A stretch of 64,000 bases of DNA from Bacteroidaceae bacterium (GTDB taxonomy: Bacteria > Bacteroidota > Bacteroidia > Bacteroidales > Bacteroidaceae): assembly GCA_024682395.1 (NCBI GenBank), contig JAIKZH010000020.1:1-64000 (forward strand). The letters run 5' to 3'. A program made the translations under genes and the position numbers. This document shows, in pieces, positions 1 to 8,546 of this stretch (within the stretch, counting starts at the first letter, position 1; each line of letters starts with the position of its first letter). The notes under the pieces are model-generated. The model did not search any database and had not been told where the DNA came from. It saw only the letters and a program-made list of their open reading frames with translations.

Positions 1-77
1 TTCGTTATTATGAAGTGATCAAGCACTTCCTTGGGTAGCACCATACGGGCTAACATTAATAAACCTTTGTCTTCCAT
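1..77 (-). CDS. 5' end of a possible IS-associated ORF, cut by the window edge
   Basis: Reading leftward from an ATG at 77, 25 codons stay open to the window edge; the peptide contains LARMVLPKEVLDHF. From memory this resembles the small N-terminal-region ORF that accompanies ISAon1-type transposases in Bacteroidales, but 25 residues are too few to be certain. A promoter -7 element (TACCTTTG) ends only five bases before the ATG, so the message would be nearly leaderless. The rest of the gene and any inverted repeats lie outside the window. Confidence 0.35.
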   Translation of the reverse strand, partial: MEDKGLLMLARMVLPKEVLDHFIIT

Positions 78-176
78 AGTGCAAAGGTAATTCTATTATG
101 GGAAATTTAAAAACTTATCCCTATGAAAAATCTATTGAGCCGATATAATTCGTTAAGGAATATTACATACAAACTA

Positions 177-207
177 AGAGGATGTGTCTTGAATAGACAC
201 ATCCTCT
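177..207 (-). terminator. hairpin terminator after the small lipoprotein gene
   Basis: A perfect 12-bp stem (arms 177-188 and 196-207) with a 7-nt loop follows the stop of the leftward gene at 235. The U-run is weak on the minus strand. The stem core GAGGATGTGTC recurs almost exactly in the terminator at 18969-18996. Confidence 0.6.
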
Positions 208-234
208 CGTGTTTTCTAGGTAATAATTACTCAA

Positions 235-621
235 TTAGTTCATCTCATCTTTAATTGTTGTTTTTGAGTTCTCCTTTAGGAGATTATCATACCCGTCTTC
301 AACGAGCTCTTCTACCTTTTTTTCAATTGCAGCTAAGAATTTTGCGTATGCAACATCTACCTTAGCTTTTTCCTTTTTGTATTCATCTGGATCAGTTTCT
401 TCTAATTTGTTAAGATCTTCCTCGATCTCAGACAACTTTGTTTCAATTTCAGTTTCCCATTCTGAGTTTTCTTCAAGATCCAGTGTATTAAGAGTTTCAA
501 CCTTTTGGGTGTATTCGTCGTAAATCGCAACTGCTTTATCGCCAATTGATTGCTTCTCTTGGCAATCACTTAATGCAAATACTACGAGAGTAGCAAATGC
601 GAATGACATAAACTCTCTCAT
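235..621 (-). CDS. small charged lipoprotein, function unknown
   Basis: This predicted 128-residue protein starts with a short hydrophobic segment and a lipobox-like LSDC, so it is probably exported and lipidated, leaving about 108 mature residues. The mature part is almost all Glu, Lys and Asp in helix-forming runs, suggesting a coiled coil or helical hairpin. No family is recognised. It is a single gene with its own promoter (787-819) and terminator (177-207). The ATG at 609 (Met5) is an alternative start that leaves a shorter signal segment. Confidence 0.6.
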   Translation of the reverse strand: MREFMSFAFATLVVFALSDCQEKQSIGDKAVAIYDEYTQKVETLNTLDLEENSEWETEIETKLSEIEEDLNKLEETDPDEYKKEKAKVDVAYAKFLAAIEKKVEELVEDGYDNLLKENSKTTIKDEMN

Positions 622-786
622 TCTTTAGTTAATTAAAAATCATTTCGCCTACGCCCTTCAAAGCGGTTCGGCCTTCTCTTAACTTTGTTTCGTTACGTAA
701 TGTTTTTTTTTAGATTAGTAATTTTGTAAGGTTTTTTGAGGTTAGGGTTGTAATGAAGAAGATTCTCTTTTTTTGTTATCTCTGAG

Positions 787-819
787 GCAAAGATATAAAT
801 AATTAATATATAAAGCAAG
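787..819 (-). promoter_or_regulatory. Bacteroidetes-type promoter for the lipoprotein gene
   Basis: On the minus strand a TTGC element is followed after 19 bases by TATCTTTGC, matching the -33/-7 consensus of Bacteroidetes. Confidence 0.65.
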
Positions 820-908
820 TAAAATGTAAAAAAATATTAAAAAAAGTGTTATTTTTAAAAATTGTGTTGATATAGATACCTGAGTCCTGTTTGTATCAAT
901 ATAAAATT

Positions 909-938
909 AAGCCGCTATTTTGTGATTGATAGCGGCTT
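909..938 (-). terminator. terminator of the rnf operon
   Basis: A perfect 10-bp stem (909-918 with 929-938) and a 10-nt loop lie 36 bases after the rnfA stop. On the minus strand AATTTTAT follows the stem. Confidence 0.7.
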
Positions 939-973
939 GTTGAATAAATATTATCGTTTGTGCTTTGTTGTTG

Positions 974-1582
974 CTATAATCGTAGTCCAGCATCTATACC
1001 GCTGAATCCCATAAACGCCATTGCGAGTAAACTTGCAGTTATAAGCGCAATAGGCATTCCTTGCATTGCTTTTGGAACTTTACTGAATTGTAGTTGCTCT
1101 CTAAGTCCTGCAAATATAATCATTGCAAGGGCAAATCCAAGTGCTGTTGATACAGCATACATTATACCTGGAAGTAATCCGAATTCAAGTCCTTGACTAT
1201 TATATTGATTGCTTGCAACTTGTATTGCAACACCTAATATACAGCAGTTTGTTGTAATGAGTGGAAGGAATACACCTAAAGCTTGATAAAGTGGGGGACT
1301 TACTTTTTTTAGTATGATTTCCACCATCTGTACTAATGCCGCAATTACAAGTATGAATGCAATTGTCTGTAGGTATTCCAATCCATATGGAGTTAGTACA
1401 TATACTTGAATAACATAAGTGACTATTGTTGCAAGTGTGAGCACAAAGGTCACAGCGGCTCCCATTCCTGCAGCTGTGTTAACTTTCTTTGATACACCAA
1501 GAAATGGACAGATTCCTAAGAATTGTGACAATATGACGTTGTTGACGAATATTGCAGTGATGAATATAAGTAAGTATCCCAT
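974..1582 (-). CDS. rnfA: Rnf complex subunit A
   Basis: RnfA is an integral membrane subunit of the ion-pumping ferredoxin:NAD oxidoreductase. The predicted 202 residues form about six transmembrane helices. The N-terminus contains FVNNVILSQFLGICPFLG, the hallmark of RnfA/NqrE proteins, and TTNCCILGVA marks the second half-repeat; conserved cysteines in both halves are thought to hold an intramembrane iron-sulfur cluster. The length is normal. It is the last gene of rnfB-C-D-G-E-A, 54 bases after rnfE, followed by the terminator at 909-938. Confidence 0.95.
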   Translation of the reverse strand: MGYLLIFITAIFVNNVILSQFLGICPFLGVSKKVNTAAGMGAAVTFVLTLATIVTYVIQVYVLTPYGLEYLQTIAFILVIAALVQMVEIILKKVSPPLYQALGVFLPLITTNCCILGVAIQVASNQYNSQGLEFGLLPGIMYAVSTALGFALAMIIFAGLREQLQFSKVPKAMQGMPIALITASLLAMAFMGFSGIDAGLRL

Positions 1583-1636
1583 ATTTCTTTTGTTTTTTCA
1601 GTTGATAGTTTATTTCAGCTTGCAAACTTCTGAATT

Positions 1637-2224
1637 TTATTCTTCTTTCTTTAACTTGTTGACTATTGCAATAACATATCCCAATGTTAAGAAAGCACCA
1701 GGGGCAAGGACAAACATTAACATTCCGTAATCCTCACCTTGTATTTTGATGCTGAATAGATGCCCTGTTCCAAGGAATTCTCTTATAGCACCTATAAGTG
1801 TTAATGCTAATGTGAATCCTAATCCGATACCTATTCCGTCAAATATGCTTGCTATTGGGTTGTTCTTTGCAGCAAAAGCTTCTGCACGTCCCAGAATAAT
1901 ACAGTTCACAACAATAAGAGGAATAAATAATCCTAATGTGTTGTAGATATCTGGTACGTATGCTTGCATAAGCATTTGTAGAATAGTAACCAATGTGGCA
2001 ATAACAACTATGTAACATGGTATTCTAACCATGTCGGGTACTAAATTCTTGATAAGCGAGATAATTAAATTAGATAGAATGAGTACGAACATTGTAGCTA
2101 TACCCATTGACATACCATTGATAGCGTTGCTTGTTGTAGCAAGTGTAGGACACATACCTAACATTAAGACTAATGTAGGATTTTCCTTTATTATCCCGTT
2201 TAACAGTATTTTGAAGTTATTCAT
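1637..2224 (-). CDS. rnfE: Rnf complex subunit E
   Basis: RnfE is the second RnfA-like membrane subunit (RnfE/NqrD family). The predicted 195 residues begin MNNFKILLNGIIKENPTLV and carry LGMCPTLA and VNCIILGRAEAFA, the paired Cys motifs of this fold. About six hydrophobic helices alternate with short loops. It lies 41 bases after rnfG and 54 bases before rnfA and is transcribed with both. Length and motifs are ordinary. Confidence 0.95.
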   Translation of the reverse strand: MNNFKILLNGIIKENPTLVLMLGMCPTLATTSNAINGMSMGIATMFVLILSNLIISLIKNLVPDMVRIPCYIVVIATLVTILQMLMQAYVPDIYNTLGLFIPLIVVNCIILGRAEAFAAKNNPIASIFDGIGIGLGFTLALTLIGAIREFLGTGHLFSIKIQGEDYGMLMFVLAPGAFLTLGYVIAIVNKLKKEE

Positions 2225-2265
2225 TATATATCCTGTTTTTAGGTGGTTTCTATTCTTATTGTTTA

Positions 2266-3066
2266 TTATTCTTGTGCTGTTGCTGCTGTGGTAGCGTCAG
2301 TAGTTGCCGCTTTGTTTTCTTCAGTTTGTTCTGCTGAAACATTTGTGGCAGCTGTGTTTCCGTCAGTTGATGCCTTTTTATCTTCTTTATCTTTTTTTGA
2401 CGCTTTTGGACTCTCGGTTTTTTTTGTTACAATTGTATCCGATGATGTTTCTTCAGGTTTAACAGTTTCACAAGCATCAATCTTTGTTTCTTGTGTGGCA
2501 GATGTTAATCCGTCGGTATTTCCATGAAATAGTGCTTGGTAGGCTGCTTGTACTGCATTTAGGAAAGCTCTGGAAGTAATGGTTGAGGCTGTTATGGCGT
2601 CAATATCACCCTCATCACCTTTTTTGACTCCCATTCTTGTGGTAGAAGGATTCTTGCCAATGATGCAACCTTTGCCGTCTTTCTGGAACCATTCACTTGC
2701 TTTTGCTCCAAGTCCTGGTGTTTCTTGAGTCTCAAGTATTGAATATCCTAAAATATTACCTTCTTTGTCGAAGCCAACTAAGACCTTCAATTTCCCTCCA
2801 AATCCATTTTGTGTAGATTCTACTGCAGTTCCTTTGTCTGTTTTATGAAAAATGAAATCATTTACAGTATCATTTTCAACAGTCAATTGTTCAGAAGCAG
2901 GTACGTTGAGTACTTCTTTTATACTTTTAGCAAGTTTTTCAGATTTAATCTCTGAAATCTTTTTCTCGGTATATTTATTAATGGCAGCTAAAGCAGCACC
3001 AGCAATCACGCTGATTGTGGTGAGAACCACCACCATGTTTAATAATGATGATTTTAGTTTTTTCAT
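2266..3066 (-). CDS. rnfG: Rnf complex subunit G with a long low-complexity tail
   Basis: RnfG is the membrane-anchored periplasmic FMN-binding subunit. The ATG at 3066 is chosen because it overlaps the rnfD stop as ATGA and follows GGAGG at good spacing; the frame stays open 11 codons upstream. The predicted 266 residues have one N-terminal membrane helix and an FMN-binding domain (about 45-190). DAITASTITS is the covalent flavin motif of RnfG/NqrC and GLGAKASEWF is also conserved. After about residue 190 comes a Thr/Ala/Glu/Lys-rich tail of some 75 residues that RnfG normally lacks, presumably periplasmic and disordered. Confidence 0.93.
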   Translation of the reverse strand: MKKLKSSLLNMVVVLTTISVIAGAALAAINKYTEKKISEIKSEKLAKSIKEVLNVPASEQLTVENDTVNDFIFHKTDKGTAVESTQNGFGGKLKVLVGFDKEGNILGYSILETQETPGLGAKASEWFQKDGKGCIIGKNPSTTRMGVKKGDEGDIDAITASTITSRAFLNAVQAAYQALFHGNTDGLTSATQETKIDACETVKPEETSSDTIVTKKTESPKASKKDKEDKKASTDGNTAATNVSAEQTEENKAATTDATTAATAQE

Positions 3067-4079
3067 TTTACTACCTCCCCGAATCTTTTTGGTTTGCAAT
3101 AGTTATTGATAAGTGGAGTAAATGCATTCATGATAAGGATTGCGAATGACATTCCTTCTGGATATGCTCCCCAAGTACGTATAACAACTGTTAGCAATCC
3201 GATTGCAATACCATAAATGATTTGTCCTTTCTTTGTCATCGGGCTTGTAACGTAGTCTGTTGCCATGAATACGGCTCCTAACATCAAACCTCCTGATAAT
3301 ATGTGAGATATTGGATCTGCATACATTGGATTGATGAGATGTAAGGCTCCTGTGAAAACAGATACAGATAAGAGTATTGACACAGGGATATGCCATGTAA
3401 TAATTTTTCTTACAAGCATGTATATCAATCCGATAAGTATTGCTAATGCACAAACTTCACCAAGACATCCTCCCCCTAAAGGTCCGTCATTGAATAAGAA
3501 TTTGCTTGTATCACCAATCAAAAGGTTCCACGCATCTGGTAAGTCGGATAGCATATCTGCATTTTTACTTTTGATAGCAGCTTTCATTATTGCAAGTGGA
3601 GTAGCACCTGAAACCCCATCAATAGTGGTAAATGTCTGACCGACGATAGGCCAATCAGTCATTTGCACAGGGAATGAGATAAGTAGGAATGCTCTTGCAG
3701 CTAATGCTGGGTTGAATAAATTACATCCCAAACCTCCAAATGTCATTTTAACCACGCCGATAGCAAATAAAGCACCTATAACAACAATCCAAAGAGGTAA
3801 GTTTGATGGCATGTTAAAAGCAAGAAGCAGTCCGGTAAGAATTGCTGAACCATCTGTTATGGTTGATTTTGGATTCTTGAGCATATATTTGTTTATTGCC
3901 CATTCAAAGAAAACACATGATGCAACAGATACGGATGTTACAGCAATAGCCCCTAATCCAAAATATATGAAAGAGCATATTAAGGCAGGTATGAGTGCGA
4001 TACATACCCCAAACATGTTTTTTCTTACAGAATCGCCTCCGTGGATATGTGGTGATAATGATAATTTAAGTTTATTCAT
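3063..4079 (-). CDS. rnfD: Rnf complex subunit D
   Basis: RnfD is the large membrane subunit, related to NqrB, and carries covalent FMN. The predicted 338 residues hold about nine transmembrane helices. GVSGATPLAIMK contains the flavinylation motif, with Thr160 as the likely attachment site. GGLGCNLFNPALAARAFL and FMATDYVTSPMTKKGQ are typical conserved loops. Its stop overlaps the rnfG start by four bases (ATGA), implying translational coupling; rnfC ends 29 bases upstream of its start. Confidence 0.95.
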   Translation of the reverse strand: MNKLKLSLSPHIHGGDSVRKNMFGVCIALIPALICSFIYFGLGAIAVTSVSVASCVFFEWAINKYMLKNPKSTITDGSAILTGLLLAFNMPSNLPLWIVVIGALFAIGVVKMTFGGLGCNLFNPALAARAFLLISFPVQMTDWPIVGQTFTTIDGVSGATPLAIMKAAIKSKNADMLSDLPDAWNLLIGDTSKFLFNDGPLGGGCLGEVCALAILIGLIYMLVRKIITWHIPVSILLSVSVFTGALHLINPMYADPISHILSGGLMLGAVFMATDYVTSPMTKKGQIIYGIAIGLLTVVIRTWGAYPEGMSFAILIMNAFTPLINNYCKPKRFGEVVK

Positions 4080-4108
4080 CGTTTTAATTCTATCAGTTGG
4101 TAGTATTT

Positions 4109-5452
4109 TTATTTTGTGTTGCGACTTCTTATGATGCCCATAACCGTGTTTTTACCCAAACGTATATAGTCGAGCAGTGGACGGTTGGCAGGACAAGTGT
4201 ATTGACATGAACCACATTCAATACATGAAATTACATCTTCTTTTTCTGATCGCTCCCATAATTGTAGTTCTGAGCAGTCGCTAAGAAGATATGGCTCAAG
4301 TCCCATAGGACATGCATCTACGCATTTTCCACAACGAATACAATTTGTTGGTTCTATACGTGATGCTTCTTTCTCATTCATTATCAATACTCCAGACGAA
4401 CCTTTACATATAGGAATATCTGTTGATAATAATGCTTTTCCCATCATTGGACCGCCGCCGATGATTTTACCTGTATCTTCTGGAAGTCCTCCACATGCAT
4501 CAATTAATTGACTCATAGGAGTACCCAAGCGTGTTAGGAAGTTACTTGGATTCTCAAGACTCTTACCTGTAACAGTTACAATACGTTCGATAAGAGGCTT
4601 GTTTTTCATTACAGCTTCATATACAGCATATGCAGTGCCTACATTTTGTATTATAGCACCAACGCTGACGGGAAGTGCAGGTGGAGCGGGCACTTGACGA
4701 CCTACAACAGCGTCGATCAATTGCTTTTCTCCTCCTTGAGGATATTTTGTCTTGAGTTTAATAATTTCTATGTTTTTGTAAGCAGAGGCTTTTTCTTGCA
4801 TTATTTTGATAGCATCGGCTTTGTTGCTTTCAATAGCAATAAATCCTTTGCTTACATTAACTGCTTTCATTAATAAGGTCACACCGACTAAGATTTCATC
4901 AGCATGTTCTAACATAAGACGATGGTCGGCTGTTAGATATGGTTCACATTCTGCTGCATTGATTATTACCCATTCTGGTTTTGTGCCAGGAGGAGGACTT
5001 AACTTGACATGGCATGGGAAACATGCTCCTCCCATTCCGACAATGCCGGCATTTTTTACTTTCTCGATAATGTCTTTGTCGGTTAGTTCTGGCTTGTCTT
5101 CAAGTCTAACAAGTTGGGTTGTTCTGTCGATGCTATCCAACCATTCGTCACCTTCTACAGTGATGTAGATTGCGGGTTTGTTGTATCCGCTCGCATCTAT
5201 TGCCTTGTCAACTTTTAATACAGTTCCTGAAACTGATGAAAAGATATGTGCAGAAACAAATCCATTGGCTTCTGCTATCATTTGTCCGACTTTTACTTTG
5301 TCGCCTTTCTGTACAATAGCTTTTGCAGGTGCTCCGATATGTTGTCCCAAAGGAAATACTGCAACTTTAGGCAACTCTGCAACTTTTATTGGAGAAGCTG
5401 CTGATAACTTGTTTTCTGCTGGATGTATGCCGCCGATCTTGAATGTTTTCAT
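4109..5452 (-). CDS. rnfC: Rnf complex subunit C
   Basis: RnfC is the peripheral subunit that carries electrons between NADH/FMN and the complex. The predicted 447 residues have an N-terminal barrel-like domain containing FPLGQHIGAPAKAIV, then GMGGACFPCHVKL and NAAECEPYLTADHRLM from the NuoF-like nucleotide/FMN domain. Two 4Fe-4S ligand sets follow: CIRCGKCVDACP and CIECGSCQYTCP. Its start overlaps the end of rnfB by four bases (ATGA). Confidence 0.95.
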   Translation of the reverse strand: MKTFKIGGIHPAENKLSAASPIKVAELPKVAVFPLGQHIGAPAKAIVQKGDKVKVGQMIAEANGFVSAHIFSSVSGTVLKVDKAIDASGYNKPAIYITVEGDEWLDSIDRTTQLVRLEDKPELTDKDIIEKVKNAGIVGMGGACFPCHVKLSPPPGTKPEWVIINAAECEPYLTADHRLMLEHADEILVGVTLLMKAVNVSKGFIAIESNKADAIKIMQEKASAYKNIEIIKLKTKYPQGGEKQLIDAVVGRQVPAPPALPVSVGAIIQNVGTAYAVYEAVMKNKPLIERIVTVTGKSLENPSNFLTRLGTPMSQLIDACGGLPEDTGKIIGGGPMMGKALLSTDIPICKGSSGVLIMNEKEASRIEPTNCIRCGKCVDACPMGLEPYLLSDCSELQLWERSEKEDVISCIECGSCQYTCPANRPLLDYIRLGKNTVMGIIRSRNTK

Positions 5453-6558
5453 TTGCCTAAAAGAATTTGTTGTGATGGAAGCAGTGGTGCATCATAGTTA
5501 TGCGCCTTGCTCTGTGATTGGTTATCGGATACTGTTGATTGTGCAAGTGGGGTCAAGTCAATAACTCCAGCCAGCATATATTGCTGTGATGGAAGTAAAG
5601 GGGCGTCGAAACTGATCTTTATTGGAGAAGGGTAAGGACGAATATTTGTTGTCTTGACTTCTTTTGCTGTATTTGTGTCGTTTTCTGCTTTCTTTGCAGG
5701 TGCAACGTTGTTTTTCTTTATAATAGTTTTTCGTGGTTGACCTATCATTCTGATAGAAGCACTTGGACATGCCTCTTCACAGGCTCTACAAAGGGTACAT
5801 TTTTCAGCATCGATATATGCAAGATTGTTTTCAACAGTTATAGCATCGCTACCGCATACTTGTACGCATTTGCTACATCCGATACATGCTGATGAACATG
5901 CTTTCTTCGCTGCTGCACCTTTATCATTATTGACGCATTCAACAACCATGCCGGTTTTGTCTTTATCGACGAGCCTGATTTCTATGATGTTGCGTGGACA
6001 ACTTTTAGCACAAGAGCCACATCCTCCACATTTGTCATAATCAACCTCAGGTAGTCCAGTTTCATTATTTATCTTGATGGCTCCGAAACTACATGCGTTG
6101 ACACAATCACCACAACCGAGACAACCGTATTGGCATAATGTTTCGCCTTGGCATGTAGAGTGTGCTATGCGACAATTCATGGCACCATCGTATTTGATTA
6201 CGTGAGGACGATTTTCACATGTACCATTGCATCGTACTACAGCAACTCTTGTGGCTTGTTCTTTTGCTTCTACCCCAAGTAGGGCTGCAATCTTCTGCAT
6301 GCATTCATTACCACCAGCAGGACATTTTAGATCTCCTAAACTACCTTCATCTGCGGCTTTTACACATGCTACCGCCATTCCGCTACATCCGGGAAATCCA
6401 CATCCGCCACAATTAGCTCCTGGTAATAATTCGTTAACTTGAGCAATGCGAGGATCTTCTTTTACTGTAAAAAACTTGGCGGTGATGAAGAGCACCAATG
6501 CGGCAATGAGTCCGATTGTGCCAAGTACAGATACAGTAATCAGAATAACTTCTATCAT
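5449..6558 (-). CDS. rnfB: Rnf complex subunit B with extra clusters and a repeated tail
   Basis: RnfB takes electrons from ferredoxin. The predicted 369 residues begin with a membrane anchor, then an Fe-S domain with CGGCGFPGCSG. Four ferredoxin-type Cys sets follow: CLGCGDCVNAC, CGGCGSCAKSC, CIGCSKCVQVC and CTLCRACEEAC. E. coli RsxB is about half this length and has two. After about residue 285 an unusual Lys/Asn/Thr/Pro-rich tail carries DAPLLPSQQ twice, the second copy close to the C-terminus. It is the first rnf gene, 65 bases after the rseC-like gene. Confidence 0.94.
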   Translation of the reverse strand: MIEVILITVSVLGTIGLIAALVLFITAKFFTVKEDPRIAQVNELLPGANCGGCGFPGCSGMAVACVKAADEGSLGDLKCPAGGNECMQKIAALLGVEAKEQATRVAVVRCNGTCENRPHVIKYDGAMNCRIAHSTCQGETLCQYGCLGCGDCVNACSFGAIKINNETGLPEVDYDKCGGCGSCAKSCPRNIIEIRLVDKDKTGMVVECVNNDKGAAAKKACSSACIGCSKCVQVCGSDAITVENNLAYIDAEKCTLCRACEEACPSASIRMIGQPRKTIIKKNNVAPAKKAENDTNTAKEVKTTNIRPYPSPIKISFDAPLLPSQQYMLAGVIDLTPLAQSTVSDNQSQSKAHNYDAPLLPSQQILLGK

Positions 6559-6623
6559 AGTGTTGTAAAAAGATATTTAATGTGAATCAATTTTGTTGCA
6601 AGAGCTTGACAATTAAGTCGTAT

Positions 6624-7046
6624 TTATTTTATTTTAAACACAAAATTTTGTGCTATGTTGTTCCTTAATAAGTAGAGTATTATGTAGTAAAGTGCCAAAA
6701 CACCAATCATTATTAAAATACTGGTCAACTCACTTAGTCCTACGTATTCAATGCCGATTGCAATGCAACCAATCATTAATATAAGTGGTAAGACGAATGC
6801 TAATACCACAGCGTAGGTCCCCATTTGTGTGGTTCCAATAACTTTAACATGATCGCCTTGAGATATTGATCTTGATTGATAATCAGATGATTTTTTTACC
6901 TCTATAATTTTCTCCTTACTTTCGGCTGACTGACATAGTGATTTGGCTTTACATCCAGCGCATGCAGACGTTTGTATGATACGTACAAAAATACTTTCGT
7001 CATTAATGCTTTCGACGTAGCCTTCATGTTCTATGTAGCCTTTCAT
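6624..7046 (-). CDS. RseC/MucC-family protein at the head of the rnf operon
   Basis: This predicted 140-residue membrane protein belongs to the SoxR-reducing-system RseC family found next to rnf genes in Bacteroidales. The N-terminal cytoplasmic part holds CAGCKAKSLC, a four-Cys motif (CxxCxxxxxC with another Cys nearby) that could bind a metal or cluster; two transmembrane helices follow (about 75-97 and 105-125). The ATG at 7046 is preferred over a TTG at 7055 because family members begin at this point. That ATG sits five bases after a TATCTTTGC promoter element, so the operon message may be leaderless. Confidence 0.85.
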   Translation of the reverse strand: MKGYIEHEGYVESINDESIFVRIIQTSACAGCKAKSLCQSAESKEKIIEVKKSSDYQSRSISQGDHVKVIGTTQMGTYAVVLAFVLPLILMIGCIAIGIEYVGLSELTSILIMIGVLALYYIILYLLRNNIAQNFVFKIK

Positions 7047-7051
7047 ATGCT

Positions 7052-7060
7052 GCAAAGATA
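7052..7060 (-). promoter_or_regulatory. promoter -7 element for rseC-rnfBCDGEA
   Basis: TATCTTTGC on the minus strand ends five bases before the ATG of the first gene. Transcription would start at or next to the start codon. Confidence 0.6.
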
Positions 7061-7314
7061 ATAATTATTTGTTATTTGGCAATATTAAACCTTATAAAAA
7101 TATACAGATATTTTGAAAAAAATATACAACTATATGCATTTGTACTTTTGGGCACTGATTATTGATGATATAATCCTGTCGGCAATCTGTTTTCCTCCAT
7201 GTGATATATATATAAATATGGTATGAATTATTTTTATAAAAAATAAGGTGAAAGCGGGGAAGTGTACCAACCGATATTGTTTGATAAAACAGATATGTCT
7301 ATATTGAAAAATAA

Positions 7315-7350
7315 AAGGAGATGTTTTGCGATTGTCAAAAACATCTCCTT
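7315..7350 (-). terminator. terminator of tRNA-Leu(UAA)
   Basis: A long hairpin with arms AAGGAGATGTTTT and AAAACATCTCCTT closes a short loop. On the minus strand it is followed by TTTTATTTTTC, and it lies directly after the tRNA 3' end. Confidence 0.8.
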
Positions 7351-7354
7351 TGGG

Positions 7355-7442
7355 TGGTACCGAAAGTGGGACTCGAACCCACACAGGCGTAATTGCCCAA
7401 GGGATTTTAAGTCCCTCGTGTCTACCATTCCACCATTTCGGC
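7355..7442 (-). tRNA. tRNA-Leu (UAA anticodon)
   Basis: The minus strand folds as a type II tRNA. The acceptor arm is GCCGAAA with TTTCGGT, the anticodon stem AGGGA/TCCCT encloses CTTAAAA (anticodon TAA), a long variable arm follows, and the T-loop is GGTTCGAGTCC. The terminal CCA is encoded, unlike in the other tRNA genes here. A TATCTTTGC promoter element lies about 35 bases upstream. Confidence 0.95.
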
Positions 7443-7477
7443 AGCCTGATTACAACTGCATTTCTGCATTTGCGACT

Positions 7478-7486
7478 GCAAAGATA
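7478..7486 (-). promoter_or_regulatory. promoter -7 element for tRNA-Leu(UAA)
   Basis: TATCTTTGC on the minus strand lies 36 bases before the tRNA 5' end. No clear -33 element is seen. Confidence 0.5.
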
Positions 7487-7591
7487 AGAAATAATTCATA
7501 AATGACTAATCTTTATTTGTATTTTTTTACAAAAAAAGTCACTTTTGTCATTAAAAAGGCTATTTATGTCCATAATGTCCCAAACTTTTTC

Positions 7592-7599
7592 TAACTTTG
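7592..7599 (+). promoter_or_regulatory. promoter -7 element for the cyclophilin gene
   Basis: TAACTTTG on the plus strand lies about 105 bases before the ATG at 7703; the -33 element is weak. Confidence 0.4.
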
Positions 7600-7702
7600 T
7601 CGCATTGTTAGACGAAAATGTGAGGCATATAGACTTCTCTTTTTATGTCTTTTTTTTTGATAAAACAAATAGATTAATTAATCAGTATAATTTAATTTGA
7701 TA

Positions 7703-8533
7703 ATGAAACGTATCTTTTTATTGATATTATGTGTTTCTTTTTTGACTTTAACATCTTGTAATGGTCAATCTGATGATAAAGAAAAGGAAATTGAGGTCAT
7801 GATTGAAACAACAAAAGGTAATATACGTGTAAAGTTGTATAATGATACTCCTATTCATCGTGATAATTTCTTGAAGAATGTTCGTGAAGGAAGGTTTGAT
7901 GGCTGCGTCTGGCATCGTATAATCCGTAACTTTATGATTCAGACAGGCGATATAGCAACTTCTGTAAAAGGAATGAAAGATAGTTCAGAGATTGATTCCT
8001 CTCATTGGATTAAGCCTGAGATTCTTTTTCCAACACATTTTCATAAGAGAGGGGCTTTGGCTGCTGCACGAAGTGATGACGATGATAATCCAGAACGCAA
8101 ATCGGATAGATTCCAGTTTTATATAGTCACAGGACGAGTATTCTCAGATGCTGGTTTGGTGGAATTGGACGAAACTAATGAGGAAAGAGCGGCTCAACGA
8201 TTGTTTGAGAAGAAAAAGGAACAGAATATTGATAAACTAGATCAACTACGTAAAAAGCGTGACACACAAGGTGTTAGTGATATGTTGGAACGTTTGTTGG
8301 ATCAGGCACGTGAAGAGGTATCAAAAAATCCTCCAGTGTCATTTACTCAGGAACAAAGACGTTTTTATCGTTCACTTGGTGGGGCTCCATGGCTTGATGG
8401 TGAATATACAGTGTTTGGTGAGGTTGTTGAAGGCATGAAGTCGGTGTTAGATATAGAACGTGTTAAAACTGATAAATCAGATCATCCAATGTCTGATGTG
8501 AGGGTTTTGAAAGCATATGTAATAACAGAATAA
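7703..8533 (+). CDS. periplasmic cyclophilin-type peptidyl-prolyl isomerase (lipoprotein)
   Basis: The enzyme would catalyse proline cis-trans isomerisation during folding of exported proteins. The ATG at 7703 is preferred over a TTG at 7697. The predicted 276 residues begin with a signal peptide and a lipobox (LTSC, Cys about 19). The cyclophilin domain shows TTKGNIRVKLYNDTPIHRDNF, FDGCVWHRIIRNFMIQTGD and FQFYIVTG. A charged helical insertion of about 70 residues interrupts it before GGAPWLDGEYTVFGEVVEGM, a layout I recall from Bacteroidetes PPIases. The pseudouridine synthase follows after 13 bases. Confidence 0.88.
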   Translation: MKRIFLLILCVSFLTLTSCNGQSDDKEKEIEVMIETTKGNIRVKLYNDTPIHRDNFLKNVREGRFDGCVWHRIIRNFMIQTGDIATSVKGMKDSSEIDSSHWIKPEILFPTHFHKRGALAAARSDDDDNPERKSDRFQFYIVTGRVFSDAGLVELDETNEERAAQRLFEKKKEQNIDKLDQLRKKRDTQGVSDMLERLLDQAREEVSKNPPVSFTQEQRRFYRSLGGAPWLDGEYTVFGEVVEGMKSVLDIERVKTDKSDHPMSDVRVLKAYVITE

Positions 8534-8546
8534 AATTTAAATAGAA

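Larger units (their letters stand above)
622..973. other. intergenic region between rnfA and the lipoprotein gene
   Basis: This stretch holds the leftward promoter at 787-819, a leader of about 160 nt, and the rnf terminator at 909-938. The rest is AT-rich with no ORF or RNA gene that I recognise. Confidence 0.6.

Noticed and set aside
3103-3453. A 116-codon frame within rnfD on the same strand
   Set aside because: It is a shifted frame of a clearly conserved membrane subunit and has no start signal of its own.
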